64,000 nucleotides of DNA from Apostichopus japonicus (taxonomy: Eukaryota; Echinodermata; Holothuroidea; Aspidochirotida; Stichopodidae), in the NCBI RefSeq assembly GCF_037975245.1, contig NC_092578.1, forward strand, positions 19,133,321 through 19,197,320, given 5' to 3'. Numbering within the stretch: the first letter of the stretch is position 1; each line of letters begins with the position of its first letter. The position numbers were made by a program, and so were the translations under genes. Below, in pieces: positions 47,639 through 59,239 of this stretch. The notes beneath the pieces are model-generated. The model saw nothing but the letters and a program-made list of their open reading frames with translations, was not told where the DNA came from and did not search any database.

Positions 47639-49499
47639 GTACCCAAACTTCCACATGTGTACAGGGTGGCAGAACCTCCCCTGATGTCAACTTAAGGGGA
47701 TCAATACCATTTTCACCTTAAAGATGTTCACCTTAAATTAGGTATGATACAGAGAACTGGAAAAAGGTTGTATAAGTGCTATAAATTACCAAATCATAGC
47801 TACTTAAAGCAAATTTGACAACAAACCTTAATTTGCTAATAATAAGGCCAAGCTAGGCCAAGTGAAGATTACAAGCTGCTTACATTTTTATTGAAATATA
47901 TTGACTACACTTACCAGGATCAGATACAGTGCAAAGAAATTTGGAATAACTTAACACAGACCTAAGGCCTTGGTTAGCTTATAGTGTTAATCAATCAGTT
48001 TTGCATATATTTAGTGTAGGCCTAGGCTATCTGTTTATTTTTTTCACTTAATTCCTCAGAATGAATACAGGTGGAACCTGCATGGAAGATGCTGAACGTA
48101 AGAAATGAACTGTTCAGTTACATAGATTGACTTGTAAGGTTGTACTTATACTAGTTTGCAGCAAAAGCTAATTTAACCACCCTTTATCTAAGAAGGAAGA
48201 AATCCCGCATATAATGGGCTAGAGACCGTGACAGGAGTAAGGCCTAACATTATTGAGCAGCTGGAACAGTGGTCCAGGCCCATGAAAACACTAAGAAATG
48301 TGACATTGCAAGTATATTTTTTGGAACTCTTGTAAGCCTTGGTTAGCTTTGGTCTAACGAATAATAGATAGCCTATAGGTTTAAAAAAAGAAGACCTAGG
48401 CCTAGCCTGCTGCCTGTACACTGTTGGTACTACTAACGGTCTTTCTTTTAAGTTTTAAGCTCAACATAAATTTGAACTCCACATATTAACTAAGTTAACT
48501 TGGCCCTATCTGAAAGTAATGATGCAACTATGCTCGAGTGATTACTGTTAGTGTTACTAGGACTAGCCTAGTACTACTACTAGTACTTTAGTAAGTTAAG
48601 TAGGCTAGGCCAACTTGTAAAAATGTAAGTTGCTTTTTTTGCTTAACATAGGATAGCCTGGGCATAGGCCTTGCTCTAGGAATTCAAGTTAGGACTCGGA
48701 GATTACTCTTTTTCATCTAGCCTAAACTAAAGCTGAGCTTCCAACCCAGACATGAAATTAAGCAGTTTATGACCACATGTCACACACAAAATTCTGAGAA
48801 TTTATCGGGTAACTCATCCATGGATTGACACAACTAAATGGCTAATTTACATTAACCGAGGCATGAAATAGCAAAGACATGTTCCTTACACAAACGAAAA
48901 AATCCAGCGATATCCCGTCCACCATTCCTCCTTTTCAATCCTGTTAGACGATAAAGAAATCAGGTTTGGTTAAACCAGCTCCAGTTTGTGTTACTGTTAG
49001 AGTTCCTCTTGACAAACTTTTTGAGAAGTTCAATGACCTTGTCAGCGAGACTAGGTTCCAATCCGGGTAGGTATGGTTTTTATACACACTGTGTTAGGAT
49101 GCAATTCCTTCCAATCCGTGATCTTGCAAAGAGTTGGCTCGGAGAAAAGCTAGGTCCGCTTTTAATGAATAAGAGATTCAAGAGTTCTCTCAAAGTCAGG
49201 ATGGTTCCAAATTGCCTAGACGCAAACGTTAGTTAACGAAATGAGAGTTCCGAATCTATCAGTTTGTTAGCCTAAGTCTAATCCGTACTAACAACAGCTA
49301 CGTACGTACGCCTCTGTTGACTGGGCGTTATGCAAAAGTTCCTTCTGAGCGAGATTCAATCTCGCAATATTTCAGGAATCCCCATTCTTTAACGTTTATT
49401 TTCCAAACCAAGCCAAACTTAATCGATTTATGCAGAACCCTAAATGTGTATGACTTATTTTCAACAAAAATTTAAGTGATTTCAGTGTTCGATTTCTCG
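47639..49499. other. Non-coding; CTAG-rich patches upstream of CDK12/13
   Basis: No coding exon confirmed. TAGCCTAGGC-type clusters at 48000-48040, 48390-48420 and 48535-48680. An open plus-strand stretch at 48960-49236 has no recognised family. 5' UTR exons of CDK12/13 may be here. Confidence 0.35.
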
Positions 49500-49736
49500 T
49501 TTCCCATTCTTTTACTCAGCTCAATTTTGATGACGTGCTGTTACATGACACATTGCATTGTGGGAAGGTATAGCATATGGCCTAGCCTCAGCCGCCTAGG
49601 TCAATATTGGCAGCGCAGGGCAATGGAACGAGATTTTGTAGATTCGAATCGGACATGCATGGAATGCCAAAAGGGTAAAAAATATTTTGTTTTCTAATGT
49701 AAACAATTTGTTTGCTGCTTTCCAATTGTGTTCACG
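49500..49736 (+). promoter_or_regulatory. Possible promoter, perhaps divergent with CDK12/13
   Basis: Just upstream of the small-protein ATG there is a TGACGTG (CREB/ATF-like) at about 49530 and a GCATTGTGGGAA element at about 49553, in a locally less AT-rich stretch without a TATA box. The upstream DNA on the other strand leads toward CDK12/13, whose 5' end is undetermined. A shared bidirectional promoter is therefore possible but unproven. Confidence 0.25.
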
Positions 49737-50517
49737 ATGGATGATACTTTCTTCGGCGGTTAGTTGTTTTAAACACATTCGTTTGTCTTAATTCAAGTTG
49801 TTGGTTGATTTCGTTATTTGGTTTAATACTTTTCTCATGCAAATTTTGAATCTACATAAACATTTAAAACACAGTCCATCCCTTGCTTCTTTTAAAGCTC
49901 TCTCAAGACTCATCTGATGAAAACTGTGTAATTGTTCAATGTTGCCCATTTTTGCTTGCATTTTTGTCTTGTACTATGTTTTACTGTTTTATGTTTTGCT
50001 GTCGCACTGTTTGTGTCACTGCGCCATGAGCGTCTTTTTTGACGGATACCGGCGCATTATAAATGTCCATTCCTATTATGATTAAACACAATGTATTGTT
50101 GGTTATTTTAATACATTTGTTTCATTGTGCAGCACACTGTAGTGACAAGTTCCTTTTCCTATATATCTTCAGAAATCTCTAGTTGAATGCATATTTACAT
50201 ACCATTAAAGTCCACATGCAACGATGCTTATTCATTCATTAACTGTCTGCTAAATCTTAATTTATACCAATGGTTTATCTCTCTTTGCTTTCACAGTTGT
50301 GAGCGGACTGAGGGGCCAGGGTTTCCCATCATGCAATGTGGTGGCCGGCCCTGAAGGTCGAATGTTTGGAACGGTGAAGGAGTATAAACACACAAAGAAT
50401 TCAACTGACAATTTGGACTGCTTTCTTTTAAATGAAATTTCTCTAAAGTTTGGTCCTGTATTTTGTCCTGAAGAAAATTCAGTTGAGGAGTTTGCAAAAA
50501 CATTCGATATACTGTAG
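49737..50517 (+). CDS. Unidentified small protein, two exons, 80 aa
   Basis: Exon 1 is 49737-49758 (ATG GAT GAT ACT TTC TTC GGC G, donor GTTAGT) and exon 2 is 50297-50517 (acceptor TTTCACAG). Joined they give 81 codons including TAG. The protein starts MDDTFFGVVSGLRGQG and ends VEEFAKTFDIL. It has no signal peptide or membrane segment; Cys residues sit near positions 21, 51 and 65, and the C-terminal third is acidic. I do not recognise a family. It is not one of the repeats seen elsewhere in the window. The intron contains a retroposon 3' tail (about 49870-50095). AATAAA signals follow at 50757 and 50905. Support is the clean splice pair joining two in-frame pieces; the short exon 1 makes a chance join possible. 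Confidence 0.5.
49870..50095 (+). mobile_element. Retroposon 3' tail fragment in the small-gene intron
   Basis: Carries the GCGCCATGAGCGTC ... GACGGATACCGGCGCATTATAAAT style of ending (a G+C-rich hairpin-forming segment next to ATTATAAAT) typical of invertebrate LINE/SINE 3' ends. Truncated at its 5' side; boundaries approximate. Confidence 0.45.
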
Positions 50518-50756
50518 TTCTCGTTATTATTTAAAGTGTGATATATTTTGCCATATATAGTAAAATTAATTTGAATATGTTGCAGACCGTTAAAGGAAAA
50601 ACACTTTAATTATTACGGCTTGTATATCTATAACCTTTTAATTGTTATGTTGTAGTTTATTTATTTTTGAGAAATGACGTACCCTTTGTAGTTTACGTGA
50701 AGCCTTAAAAGAGATTGTTTGATATCAGATTGGCAATACAAAAATAGATGAAAAAT

Positions 50757-50910
50757 AATAAAAAAATATTACAACATAGAAATAACATATAGAACAAGCA
50801 AAAATCAAAATCAAAAGATTGTGGAATAGACTATATATAAATATATACTACTTTTACTTCCTATAAATGTGTATATGATAATTCTTAATTCTAAAAGAGA
50901 GGAAAATAAA
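50757..50910 (+). terminator. Polyadenylation signals after the small gene
   Basis: AATAAA occurs at 50757-50762 and again at 50905-50910, about 240 and 390 bp after the stop of the two-exon small gene, on the same strand. Either could end its transcript. The region is AT-rich, so chance occurrence is possible. Confidence 0.35.
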
Positions 50911-51065
50911 CTGGGCACGGAGGAAAACTACATGAGCTCGACCAGTGAACTTTGAATATGACGTTTAAGTGATTTTTTTTAATCTTTAAAATTGTTTGGA
51001 AGGGAATTCCAGAGAATAACGTATATATGACTGTAAATTTGCATTTGGTTTAGTTTTTTTTTCAT

Positions 51066-51170
51066 TGAGTAAGCAATTAATATGAATAGGGTGTTTTTAC
51101 GAGTATCGTACCTATGAAAGTCGCAAGTGTATGTGGAAAAATACGAATTAAGTTGCTAGTAAGAGTCCAC
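51066..51170 (+). repeat. Left copy of a ~105-bp direct duplication
   Basis: Shares TTGAGTAAGCAA, ACGAGTAT, TATGAAAGTCGCA, GTGTATGTG and a spaced ACGAATTA block with 51605-51710, in the same orientation and order. The pair brackets a retroposon tail and an ATT array. Confidence 0.7.
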
Positions 51171-51284
51171 TGATTTTATTTTATTTATTTATTTTTATTT
51201 ATTTTGTAATTTTTAGGATGCAATATTTTTAGGCTGTAATAAGTTTTAAGCTGTAATCGTTTTAAGTTGTATTATTTTATGCGA

Positions 51285-51339
51285 TTTTGTGAAGTGCTTT
51301 GAGATTATTCTTTGATGTAAAGCCATATATAAGAATAAA

Positions 51340-51340
<1 letters not shown>
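51285..51340 (+). mobile_element. Retroposon 3' end (GTGAAGTGCTTTGAG motif)
   Basis: GTGAAGTGCTTTGAG followed by GTAAAGCCATATATAAGAA and then an (ATT)n tail is a very common 3' terminus of retroposons in invertebrate genomes. The 5' extent is unclear. Confidence 0.55.
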
Positions 51341-51561
<221 letters not shown>

Positions 51562-51604
51562 TGGTGGTATTTAATTTTCAAATTTGGTTTATCTTCGTCC
51601 TCAG

Positions 51605-51710
51605 TTGAGTAAGCAAAGTGAATAGAGTTTTTTGAACGAGTATAGCCTATATGAAAGTCGCAGTTGTATGTGCAAAAAAACGAATTATAAGTAGACTGGT
51701 AAAGAGTACG
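51605..51710 (+). repeat. Right copy of a ~105-bp direct duplication
   Basis: Partner of 51066-51170 (see there); roughly three quarters of the bases agree by eye. Confidence 0.7.
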
Positions 51711-52057
51711 TTGGCATGTATAAAATTCAAATCCCAAGTTGATAACTGTAAAAGGTTGAAAATATGCAAGATGTTGGAGTTCTTAAACAGATTTAGGTGC
51801 ACTATGAGTATTGTATGGAACAATGTGATTAATTCTGATAACCTTTTCTTGCAATTAAATGGTCTTGTGAGCGTTCGTCATTTAGTAATAGGCTTATGCT
51901 ATAATTAAGATGGGAAACTGAGAATTGAAACATTATAACGCATTATGCATGAGCACATTCTTCAAGAGCTTGTCCTTGCTTTTTTAACTAATACCATTTG
52001 TACGGGCTATTGTTTTATTAATATGAGAAATATGCTCTTCCAATTCATATTGTTGTT

Positions 52058-53560
52058 CATGGGCGGGATTACGGGGGGGGGGGGCAAGAGGGGGCATTTG
52101 CCCCCCACTTTTTCCCAAACCTTAGTTCACTTTTTTTGTCGTTTTTGCAGACAAATTTGCACAACCCTAATCAAAATTATTCCCTATCAAATAGCCCTAT
52201 TTGTTTCGAATCTAAGTCGAATTTGTGTTTAACATCGTAACATGTAGCATGAATAACTGAAGCTGAAGCTAGCACATGGTTCGCAGCACAGGTTACGAAT
52301 CCTTGGAGCTAACACACTAGCGATTCAATTCTGCATGTGATGAATCCGCGGCATGTGCTACAGTGCTAGCTTCAGGAATTGATTTTCAACGTTGCTGCTC
52401 TACTAAATGCGTTGAATAACTAAATCCAGAGAAACGATTTACAAAAGCCAGAATTGCATATTGGTAATATCAATAATTAAATTCAATACACTGACACATG
52501 ACACACCCCCACCCCCACTCCACCCCAGTGGTCTAGCCCTTCATTAACAGTAAGTAACATTCAAGTATTTATTATGAATTTCTATGTTGCCTGATAATCT
52601 GGCAATAGTTCAAACATAATGCTGGTACTGCCAGGTAATAATTTCATTTTCAAATCTCAGCCAGTACTATGAAATGACCCGTAAATATATTGCTCCATGT
52701 TGCACCTAGTCGCATTGTAAAATCCAAAAAGTCACCCCGCCTCGACTTCAGTGGCGACGGAACCGGTGGACTTGAGGGGCTTATCCCCCATGAAAAAAGT
52801 GTGTGGGGGGGGGGTAAAGGTATGTTCAGCCCCCAATATTTGCCAAGTTCTCCAAGAAGTGGGGACCGCGGGGAGAATTTCGAAGTGGGTGCTGAACATA
52901 TTCTTGATCGGTCCAATGCACAATATACTAATAATTTTAGGGGGAAAGAAGTGTCTAGATGCGATTTATTGTTACCAGAGGTGTCATTTTTGCTGATCTA
53001 GGATTTCCTTTTTGCTTAAATTTCGACGCGGCGCGCCAACTGATGTTGGTGCACCATCTAAATAGTGACGTATAAGCTTCAGTTGTACATCACCATATAA
53101 GTTCTTTTATCCGTCCTCCCTTACTTTACACACGTTCATTAATTGTTTAGATGCAATTTAAAGCCTATATGGGCGTTAATTTTACCGATCTAAGGGTACC
53201 TTGCATCGAAAATTTTGACGCTCCTTGCCAACCGATGATGGTGCTCCTCTTAGATAGTGATGTATAACAAAAGTTGTACATCACCATCTGACCATATGTT
53301 CTACTATCAATCCTCTTCAAATTTTTAAACGATAATTAACTATCTAGATACAATTTCAGACATGAGATCCATATTTCAAGGATGGGTACATGCAGCTTAG
53401 AGCACTCGGGAAGTGCCTTTTCCGGCCATCTGGAGGGTTTGTAAAGCCAAAAAATTTCTTGTACGCTCCGCGCCAACCGATGGTGGCGCTTAGCTTAGAT
53501 AGTCTTGCTGGCAGGCTTGCCCCCCCCCCCCCCACTTTCACAACTCAAATCCCGCCCCTG
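52058..53560. mobile_element. 1.5-kb hAT-like non-autonomous element
   Basis: Ends CATGGGCGGGATT and AATCCCGCCCCTG (13-bp inverted repeats, one mismatch), flanked by an exact 8-bp duplication TTGTTGTT (52050-52057, 53561-53568). No transposase frame is seen. The inside has a G-run/C-run pair near each end and three diverged units of the type GCTCCGCGCCAACCGATGG ... TTAGATAGTG (near 53025, 53215 and 53465), also found in the MITE at 16764. A palindromic segment, CTGAAGCTAGCAC ... GTGCTAGCTTCAG, lies at 52265-52375. Confidence 0.8.
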
Positions 53561-53568
53561 TTGTTGTT

Positions 53569-54285
53569 AATAATAAAGGAACCCCTCCCTTTATATATAC
53601 CTCTCAAATTCTCAATAACACATTAACGAGCTTATAATCCTCATGCCATTCTGCAGTTCCTTCTCATTCCCCTTGTCCACAGGCCGTTTCTGCCCTGACT
53701 GACCCCGTTTATTATCATGATTTTGGCACACACTTTATCTGTGTTTCGTACGTACCACTGGGTATAGTATTAGGATTAAGACTTCAATTTCTATGGTCGA
53801 ACTGCATCAGCTGTTTAGTACTGTACAGATTATGGCTTTGGTACACAGAAATTTCCGTGCTCTTGGTATCATATCAACGTTATCGTATGCGTGAAGCGAA
53901 CGCCTAACCGATGTAAACAATATGGGCGGACTGAGAAAACAGTGGTACCGGTAGTAGTAATAGTGCTTTATCTCTAAGACCAGGCCAAGTAAGTATGCTT
54001 GAACATAATATTTGTTCCATAAATTGGTCAACCTCAACCAGCAAAACATTATATGTACATGAGTACATTCTATTAGTAATTGTAATTATTCGGTTCGCTT
54101 GCATCAGTCATTTACGTAGCCCAAGCTACACTACATTAAATGTTAGGCTAGTACTAGCAGTAGTACTGTACAGTGAACTGTAGCCTAGTTTACTAGTAAT
54201 TATAGGCTCAAGCTGATTCAATAATGTGAGACTACATCTAACCAGCATTAGTTCATGGAATCACTATCAATATATTTGGCCTAAC
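53569..54285. other. Non-coding DNA upstream of IP6K
   Basis: CTAG-rich at 54110-54210. May contain the IP6K promoter and first exon. No protein-coding exon recognised. Confidence 0.35.
53940..53988 (+). other. Candidate 5' non-coding exon of IP6K
   Basis: The first coding exon of IP6K starts after an acceptor (TTGCAG, exon edge 55117), so an upstream exon is expected. A consensus donor GTAAGT at 53989 in a promoter-like, less AT-rich stretch is the best candidate. The 5' boundary is arbitrary and the assignment is weak. Confidence 0.2.
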
Positions 54286-54494
54286 TTTAGAATCCGTACC
54301 AAATGAATGGGAAAGCTTACTTCGAATCAGCAGAATAAGGTAAGGGGTTAGAAAGTAGGTTTAAGGAGTAGGGTTAGGGGTTAGGAATTAGGGTTAGGAA
54401 GTAGGGAATATGGTAAGGGGTTAGGGAGTAGGGTAAGGAAGTAGGGAATAGGGTTAGGGGTTAGGAAGTAGGGTCAATTGGTACGGATTCTAAA
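54286..54494. mobile_element. MITE-like element with a telomere-like core
   Basis: TTTAGAATCCGTACCAA at 54286-54302 and its exact reverse complement at 54478-54494 bracket ~120 bp of degenerate TTAGGG-type repeats (AGTAGGGTTAGGGGTTAGG variants). The flanks extend the inverted repeat imperfectly (CTAA on both sides). No clear target duplication. Confidence 0.6.
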
Positions 54495-55133
54495 TTAGTA
54501 CCATATATTTGATTAAGTATCGTCATAGACCTACATCAAACAGTCTGCAGAAGTTTTGAAAAACAGTAAAATATACCTGGCTTCATTGAAATTTTCCCCA
54601 GCTTTAGGCCTACTGTATGTTAGTATGTAATACTAATATTTCTTTCTGTGTAATAAAAAATGTGTTAGTTTTGTAATCCAACAATTCCTTTTTACCGTAT
54701 TTTTCTGATCAGATTTGTAAAGGACCAAGTTAGCTTGGTTGAAATCTCTCCATGCCATGAATAAAAATTCATAATGCAATGGTGCAAGAAATTCCATACT
54801 GATATTGGGTCGCCTCAGATACCAAAAGCTTGATACAAATCACAGAGTTTTCTAAGTAAGACAGCTTATTCATAATTGGATTTTAGACGTCTTTATGCAA
54901 TCAGAAACAACTCACTGTATGGTGGTGTCATGTATGAATAAGCTTCGCAAATATTTGAAATGCCATAAATTAACGTCAACCTTTGCAATAATATTATGCT
55001 GCACTTTCGTCATTCGCATTCTGATGAGTAATTTGGTCATCAAACTTTCGTTTCAAGCAAAGGAGCAAGACGTGTCTTTTATAAAATATTGTTCTCTTGT
55101 TTTGTTATCATTGCAGCACCCAAGACATGCCTC

Positions 55134-58100
55134 ATGGGATGGCAAGGCAAGCCACGAGCAATGAGCAAAGACGAAGATGGAGATTGGATCTGCCTGCATC
55201 CTTATAACCATCAAGTAGGAGGCCACAGTGGAGTTTGTCTGTTAGACAAAACAACAGTGTGTAAGCCTCTGGTTCAGGAAGAGTATGGTATTTATGAGAC
55301 AATGTCTCCAGCTCTGAAGCTCTTTGTTCCCAAATTGAAAGGTACAGCATCTCTCGTACTACACTATATAATCATTTCATTTGCTGTTATTATTACCAAG
55401 CTTTGATCAGCTTTGTAACCTTTGACTCTGTACTTATGGATAAGTTTCCCTTCAGTCATTCGTGGCATGACAGTTTGTGTTTCATAATATCAAGTGTCAG
55501 TTGAAGTGATATATCACATCACGGTAGAGTTTTACAGTTTGTTTCCTGGTTTTGCTTTCAGCAAAGTAATTATTTTTTTCCTGTTTTATTGGACTTACTT
55601 TCTCTTTGATCTAACAGGTTGTATAGATGTGAAGATTTGCAAGGACACCGATGACAATGTATTTCTGTTCACTTTAGCTAAAAAAAACAAAAATGGCACC
55701 TTGAACAACGACATTATATGTGAAGATTGCAGGCGTCCCTCTCGCAATCCACAAAAAGCCATTGATGGCAGCAGCAGCGAAATTCAACAGAAAGTTACAA
55801 TGTGAGAATGAAATTAATTTCTTTGATTACACGATATTCTTATCATTTGGATGATTGCTTTCATTAGTAACATTAGATAACCTAATTACCGTCCCCCCAC
55901 CTTTACACCCCCAACCTCTACCCTCCCCCGGACTCTTTTGGTTTTTTATGAGCAAGTGAATTATATAAATTTCCTTACAGGAATTTTCTTTGATGAAATT
56001 TGTACTAGTTAGTAGTAGGACACCCTGTGTTGATGTTTGTGTTGCTATTTGCAATTTCTTTCCATTTTCGTGTTGTTGTATCACATTGGTTGGTTCATAA
56101 GCTTTCAGATAAGGCAGTTTTGTTCAAGTTGTTACTACTCGTAGTGACACTATAACTCTCTCATAGGAGACGTGTTGTTTTGTAAACCCAAACTTTTTCC
56201 TTTCCTTCCTTTTGTTTGTTTGTTTGTTTGTATGCAGTCATTTCTTTCTTGTTAAAATTTCAAAAACTTTACTGCAAGTCTTCATTTTTTTTCTTTTAAA
56301 CTTTCAGAAGTAATGGCAATAACAATTCAACTTGTGCCTTCCATACCACCTCATCTAACCTGAGGAAAGCTGATGAGAATTACGAGGTTGCCGACAATAT
56401 ATGTGAAGCTCTTAACAATCCTTGGAGCCTAAGATGTTGGAAACGGCAGCTTTGGACATTCGAGCAAAAGGGTGTAACCCAGAATTGTAGTAAGTATATT
56501 GTTTTCAGTAACATAAATGAAAATGCTGACATGATACACTCCTGATGTGAAATGTTACAATAAGTTGCCTGTAAATGGTTAGCAGTCATACAGAATTTGT
56601 CAGTTGTTGTTGCCTCCTTCAGTTGGCAAAGTTTTCATTTTGATTTTTATTTAATTAAGTTAGATTTGCAAATTACAACTCAGTATCCAACTTGAAAGAG
56701 AAAAAATCTAAATATAGAAAGGAATTTAAATTTTTTCAATGTCTAAGTCCTATTTAGCAATTCATTTAACAAAGTATATCTTGTCCTGTTTGTATTTGCG
56801 CATCCTTCCCGAAACAAAGGAGCAAAGAAAGAAAAAAGTGACCGATAATCTCTGCAACTGACCAGTCAAGCAAAGACTGCTGATAAAAAAAAAATTAAAT
56901 ATAATTTACATGGCATTCTTTTCCTTTACCTGACACTTTATTTCTCATTTTTGTTGACAGGATATATTCTTCTAGAGAACCTTGCCAGTAAATTCAAAAG
57001 ACCGTCAATTTTAGATCTAAAGATTGGGACTCGTGGTTACGGGGATGATGTCACCGAGGAGAAACGGCTAGCTCACCTGGCCAAAGCCAAACTCTCAACT
57101 GCTGGCACTTTGGGAGTCAGGATTGGTGGCATGCAGGTCAGTAAAACACCTCTCCCAAACTAATGTTTTAATCGTCTACCCTGTCTTTGTTTTAGAGACA
57201 GCGTTATTTGACATGGTTTACACTGCTGTGAGGCTCATGTCCGCTGAATTTCCTTCCATAATAGAAGGAGCGGTATATGCTGGAAACCTGTAGACCAGGG
57301 GTGGGCAACCTACGGCCCGCAGGCCACATGCAGCCCGCCAGGGATTTTTTGGCGGACCGTGAGATGTCTCAAGAAAAAGAAAAAAAATCAATCTATTTTA
57401 CACCATCACAAAAAACGAGCTAGCTGCTTAGAATTTATCTGCACTAATGATGCTGTCAGGTAGGCCTATTATCCCCATTAATTATCAACTGTACTGTATT
57501 GACATTATGTTGTTGTGAATACAGATTAAGTACACATGCACACCTATTGCTTGAAAGTCCTCGGAATCAAAGGTTTGAAATCAACAGCAGGTCGTTGGTT
57601 AGGTGCGGCCCAGTCAATTTTTCACCCCTTGGATCTGGCCCATTCATTCAAAAAGGTTGCCCACCCCTGCTGTAGACTCTCATCTCTTGGATGAAAATTT
57701 TAAGTTTTTACTCAAGTTGTTCTTCTGATGGAAAGGTATTTTGAGCTTTCCCAAAAGTGGGATGGAGACGCATAAATTAGTGCGGTACCTTAAGTTAAAT
57801 TATCACTATACTTGACTATAAGATTGCCTGATTTAGGTTTAAAGACAAATAAATATGTCAGCTTGAAGTTCATAAGTTTGCTAACATTTTTTTGTTATCT
57901 GCTCCTCATCCTAGGTGTATCAGGTTGACAAGGATAGCTACCGTCGACTAACAAAGCATTATGGGAAGTCCATATCTGACTATGACACTTTGCTTGGCAC
58001 CATCGAGGAATTCTTTCACGACGGTAATAGTATACGTAAAAGTATCTTATCCAAATTTATTAAGAGGTTGAAGACTTTAATAAATGTCATAACGAATGAG

Positions 58101-58598
58101 GAAGGATGTCGATTTTTCGGGTGCTCCCTTCTGATTTTGTACGAAGGGGACCTTTCCCAACGGTTGAGAACTTCTTCCCAAGATGGAGAAACATCAGACG
58201 TCGGAGACTCATGCCTACCATCCGTCGTGCCTTCGTCAGCTCAACACTTTTCTACGAATGTAGTGTCGCAGCGAGAGAAGGAAGTGTCTTGCGGAAATGT
58301 CGACACTGCGGAGGGTTCCTCGGAAGCGGTTCCACAGAAGAAACCGAGGCTGAGCGATAGTTCCATTCAATTTATAGAGAAAGATTCAGCCGTGTCGGTA
58401 AATGAGAAGAAAGGCAGTACTATTAATGCCCAGAGTCCTTCATCTGTTAGTGACCTGGTCCTGAAAGTCATAGACTTCCCGCACGTGGTATATCAGAACG
58501 AACTGACCTCTACCATCTACGAGGGACCCGACCAGGACTTTCTCTTCGGTCTGAATAATTTACGCCAAATTTTGGACAAAATTCACGATAAAGTTTGA
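55134..58598 (+). CDS. IP6K: Inositol hexakisphosphate kinase, 5 exons
   Basis: Exons: 55134-55341 (ATG chosen in the exon beginning 55117), 55618-55801, 56308-56489, 56961-57136 and 57915-58598. The sum is 1434 nt, 477 aa (human IP6K1-3 are 410-441). Family reaction: ATP-dependent pyrophosphorylation of InsP6 to 5-InsP7. Motifs: NHQVGGHSG at the N-terminus, VCKPL (ATP-binding Lys), PSILDLKIG (~206-214, the PxxxDxKxG inositol-binding signature) followed by TRGYGDD, GVRIGGMQVYQ, GCSLLILYEGD (in place of the SSLL motif) and LKVIDFPHV (IDF motif, Mg2+ Asp ~437). IP6K rather than IPMK or IP3K is favoured by QVGGHS plus GVRIGGMQVYQ. About 90 low-complexity residues between GCSLL and IDF explain the extra length. 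ATG 55161 is an alternative start. A hAT MITE sits in the last intron. Confidence 0.92.
57296..57669. mobile_element. hAT MITE in the IP6K intron with 8-bp target duplication
   Basis: 374 bp, ends CAGGGGTGGGCAACCT and its exact complement (16 bp), flanked by the perfect duplication CTGTAGAC at 57288-57295 and 57670-57677. Intact termini and duplication mark a fairly recent insertion in the intron between IP6K coding exons 4 and 5. Confidence 0.95.
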
Positions 58599-59239
58599 CT
58601 AAGAATTTTTTGATAGAGTATACGGTGATAGCAAATTATGACAATTCAAATATTTTCTTTCTGGGTCGACTTATTCCTCTGGAAATATTTCTGGGCTAGG
58701 ATTAGTCAAAGAGGTAGGAGGAAGTTGAGGTTCTAATTTATTCAAATTGATTAGATTCAGGGGGAGGAGGGTTGTTTTTGGTAGCTTTATTACTATGAAA
58801 GAGTGAAGAATGTTTGTTGTTTGGATGAAAAATCCCATGGATTGAACATTTGATTCTATTAGAGTATTTATATTGGAGAGAAAGGTTCAATCATCCATTG
58901 TTGCTTACTAGTTTGCTAATGGTATAGTATGGCATTTAATATAAAACCCGCCAAGTTCATTCAAATTGAGGGGGGGCGGGATGAAATGGAAGATGTAGGG
59001 GAGCGTTCAGATCACAAGAGAAGTATTAGCGATCGATTATGCAACGTTAGGTCACGTGAAGAACTTTGTTGTTTACATAAAACTGAAATGTAACATTGTA
59101 ATAAATGAAGAAAAACCCTCTGAAATGTGAAGTACATAAAGGACTTGATGATTTCATATATATATACTTACTCAAGTCTTTGGCCTTGTGTGTGAAGAAA
59201 CATTAAAACTCTGGTATCTCCCAAATGGAATAAGACTTT
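58599..59239 (+). other. IP6K 3' UTR and downstream
   Basis: From the IP6K stop to the next transposon-like element; contains AATAAA at 59100. No other gene. Confidence 0.5.
59100..59105 (+). terminator. IP6K: Polyadenylation signal for IP6K
   Basis: AATAAA about 500 bp downstream of the IP6K stop codon, in the sense direction, just before a transposon-like element at 59240. Confidence 0.45.

Noticed and set aside
48960-49236. Plus-strand open stretch as an exon
   Set aside because: No family resemblance and no convincing splice pair; may be UTR of a neighbouring gene.
54350-54480. Interstitial telomere from a chromosome fusion
   Set aside because: Short, degenerate and exactly enclosed by inverted repeats, which fits a mobile element better.
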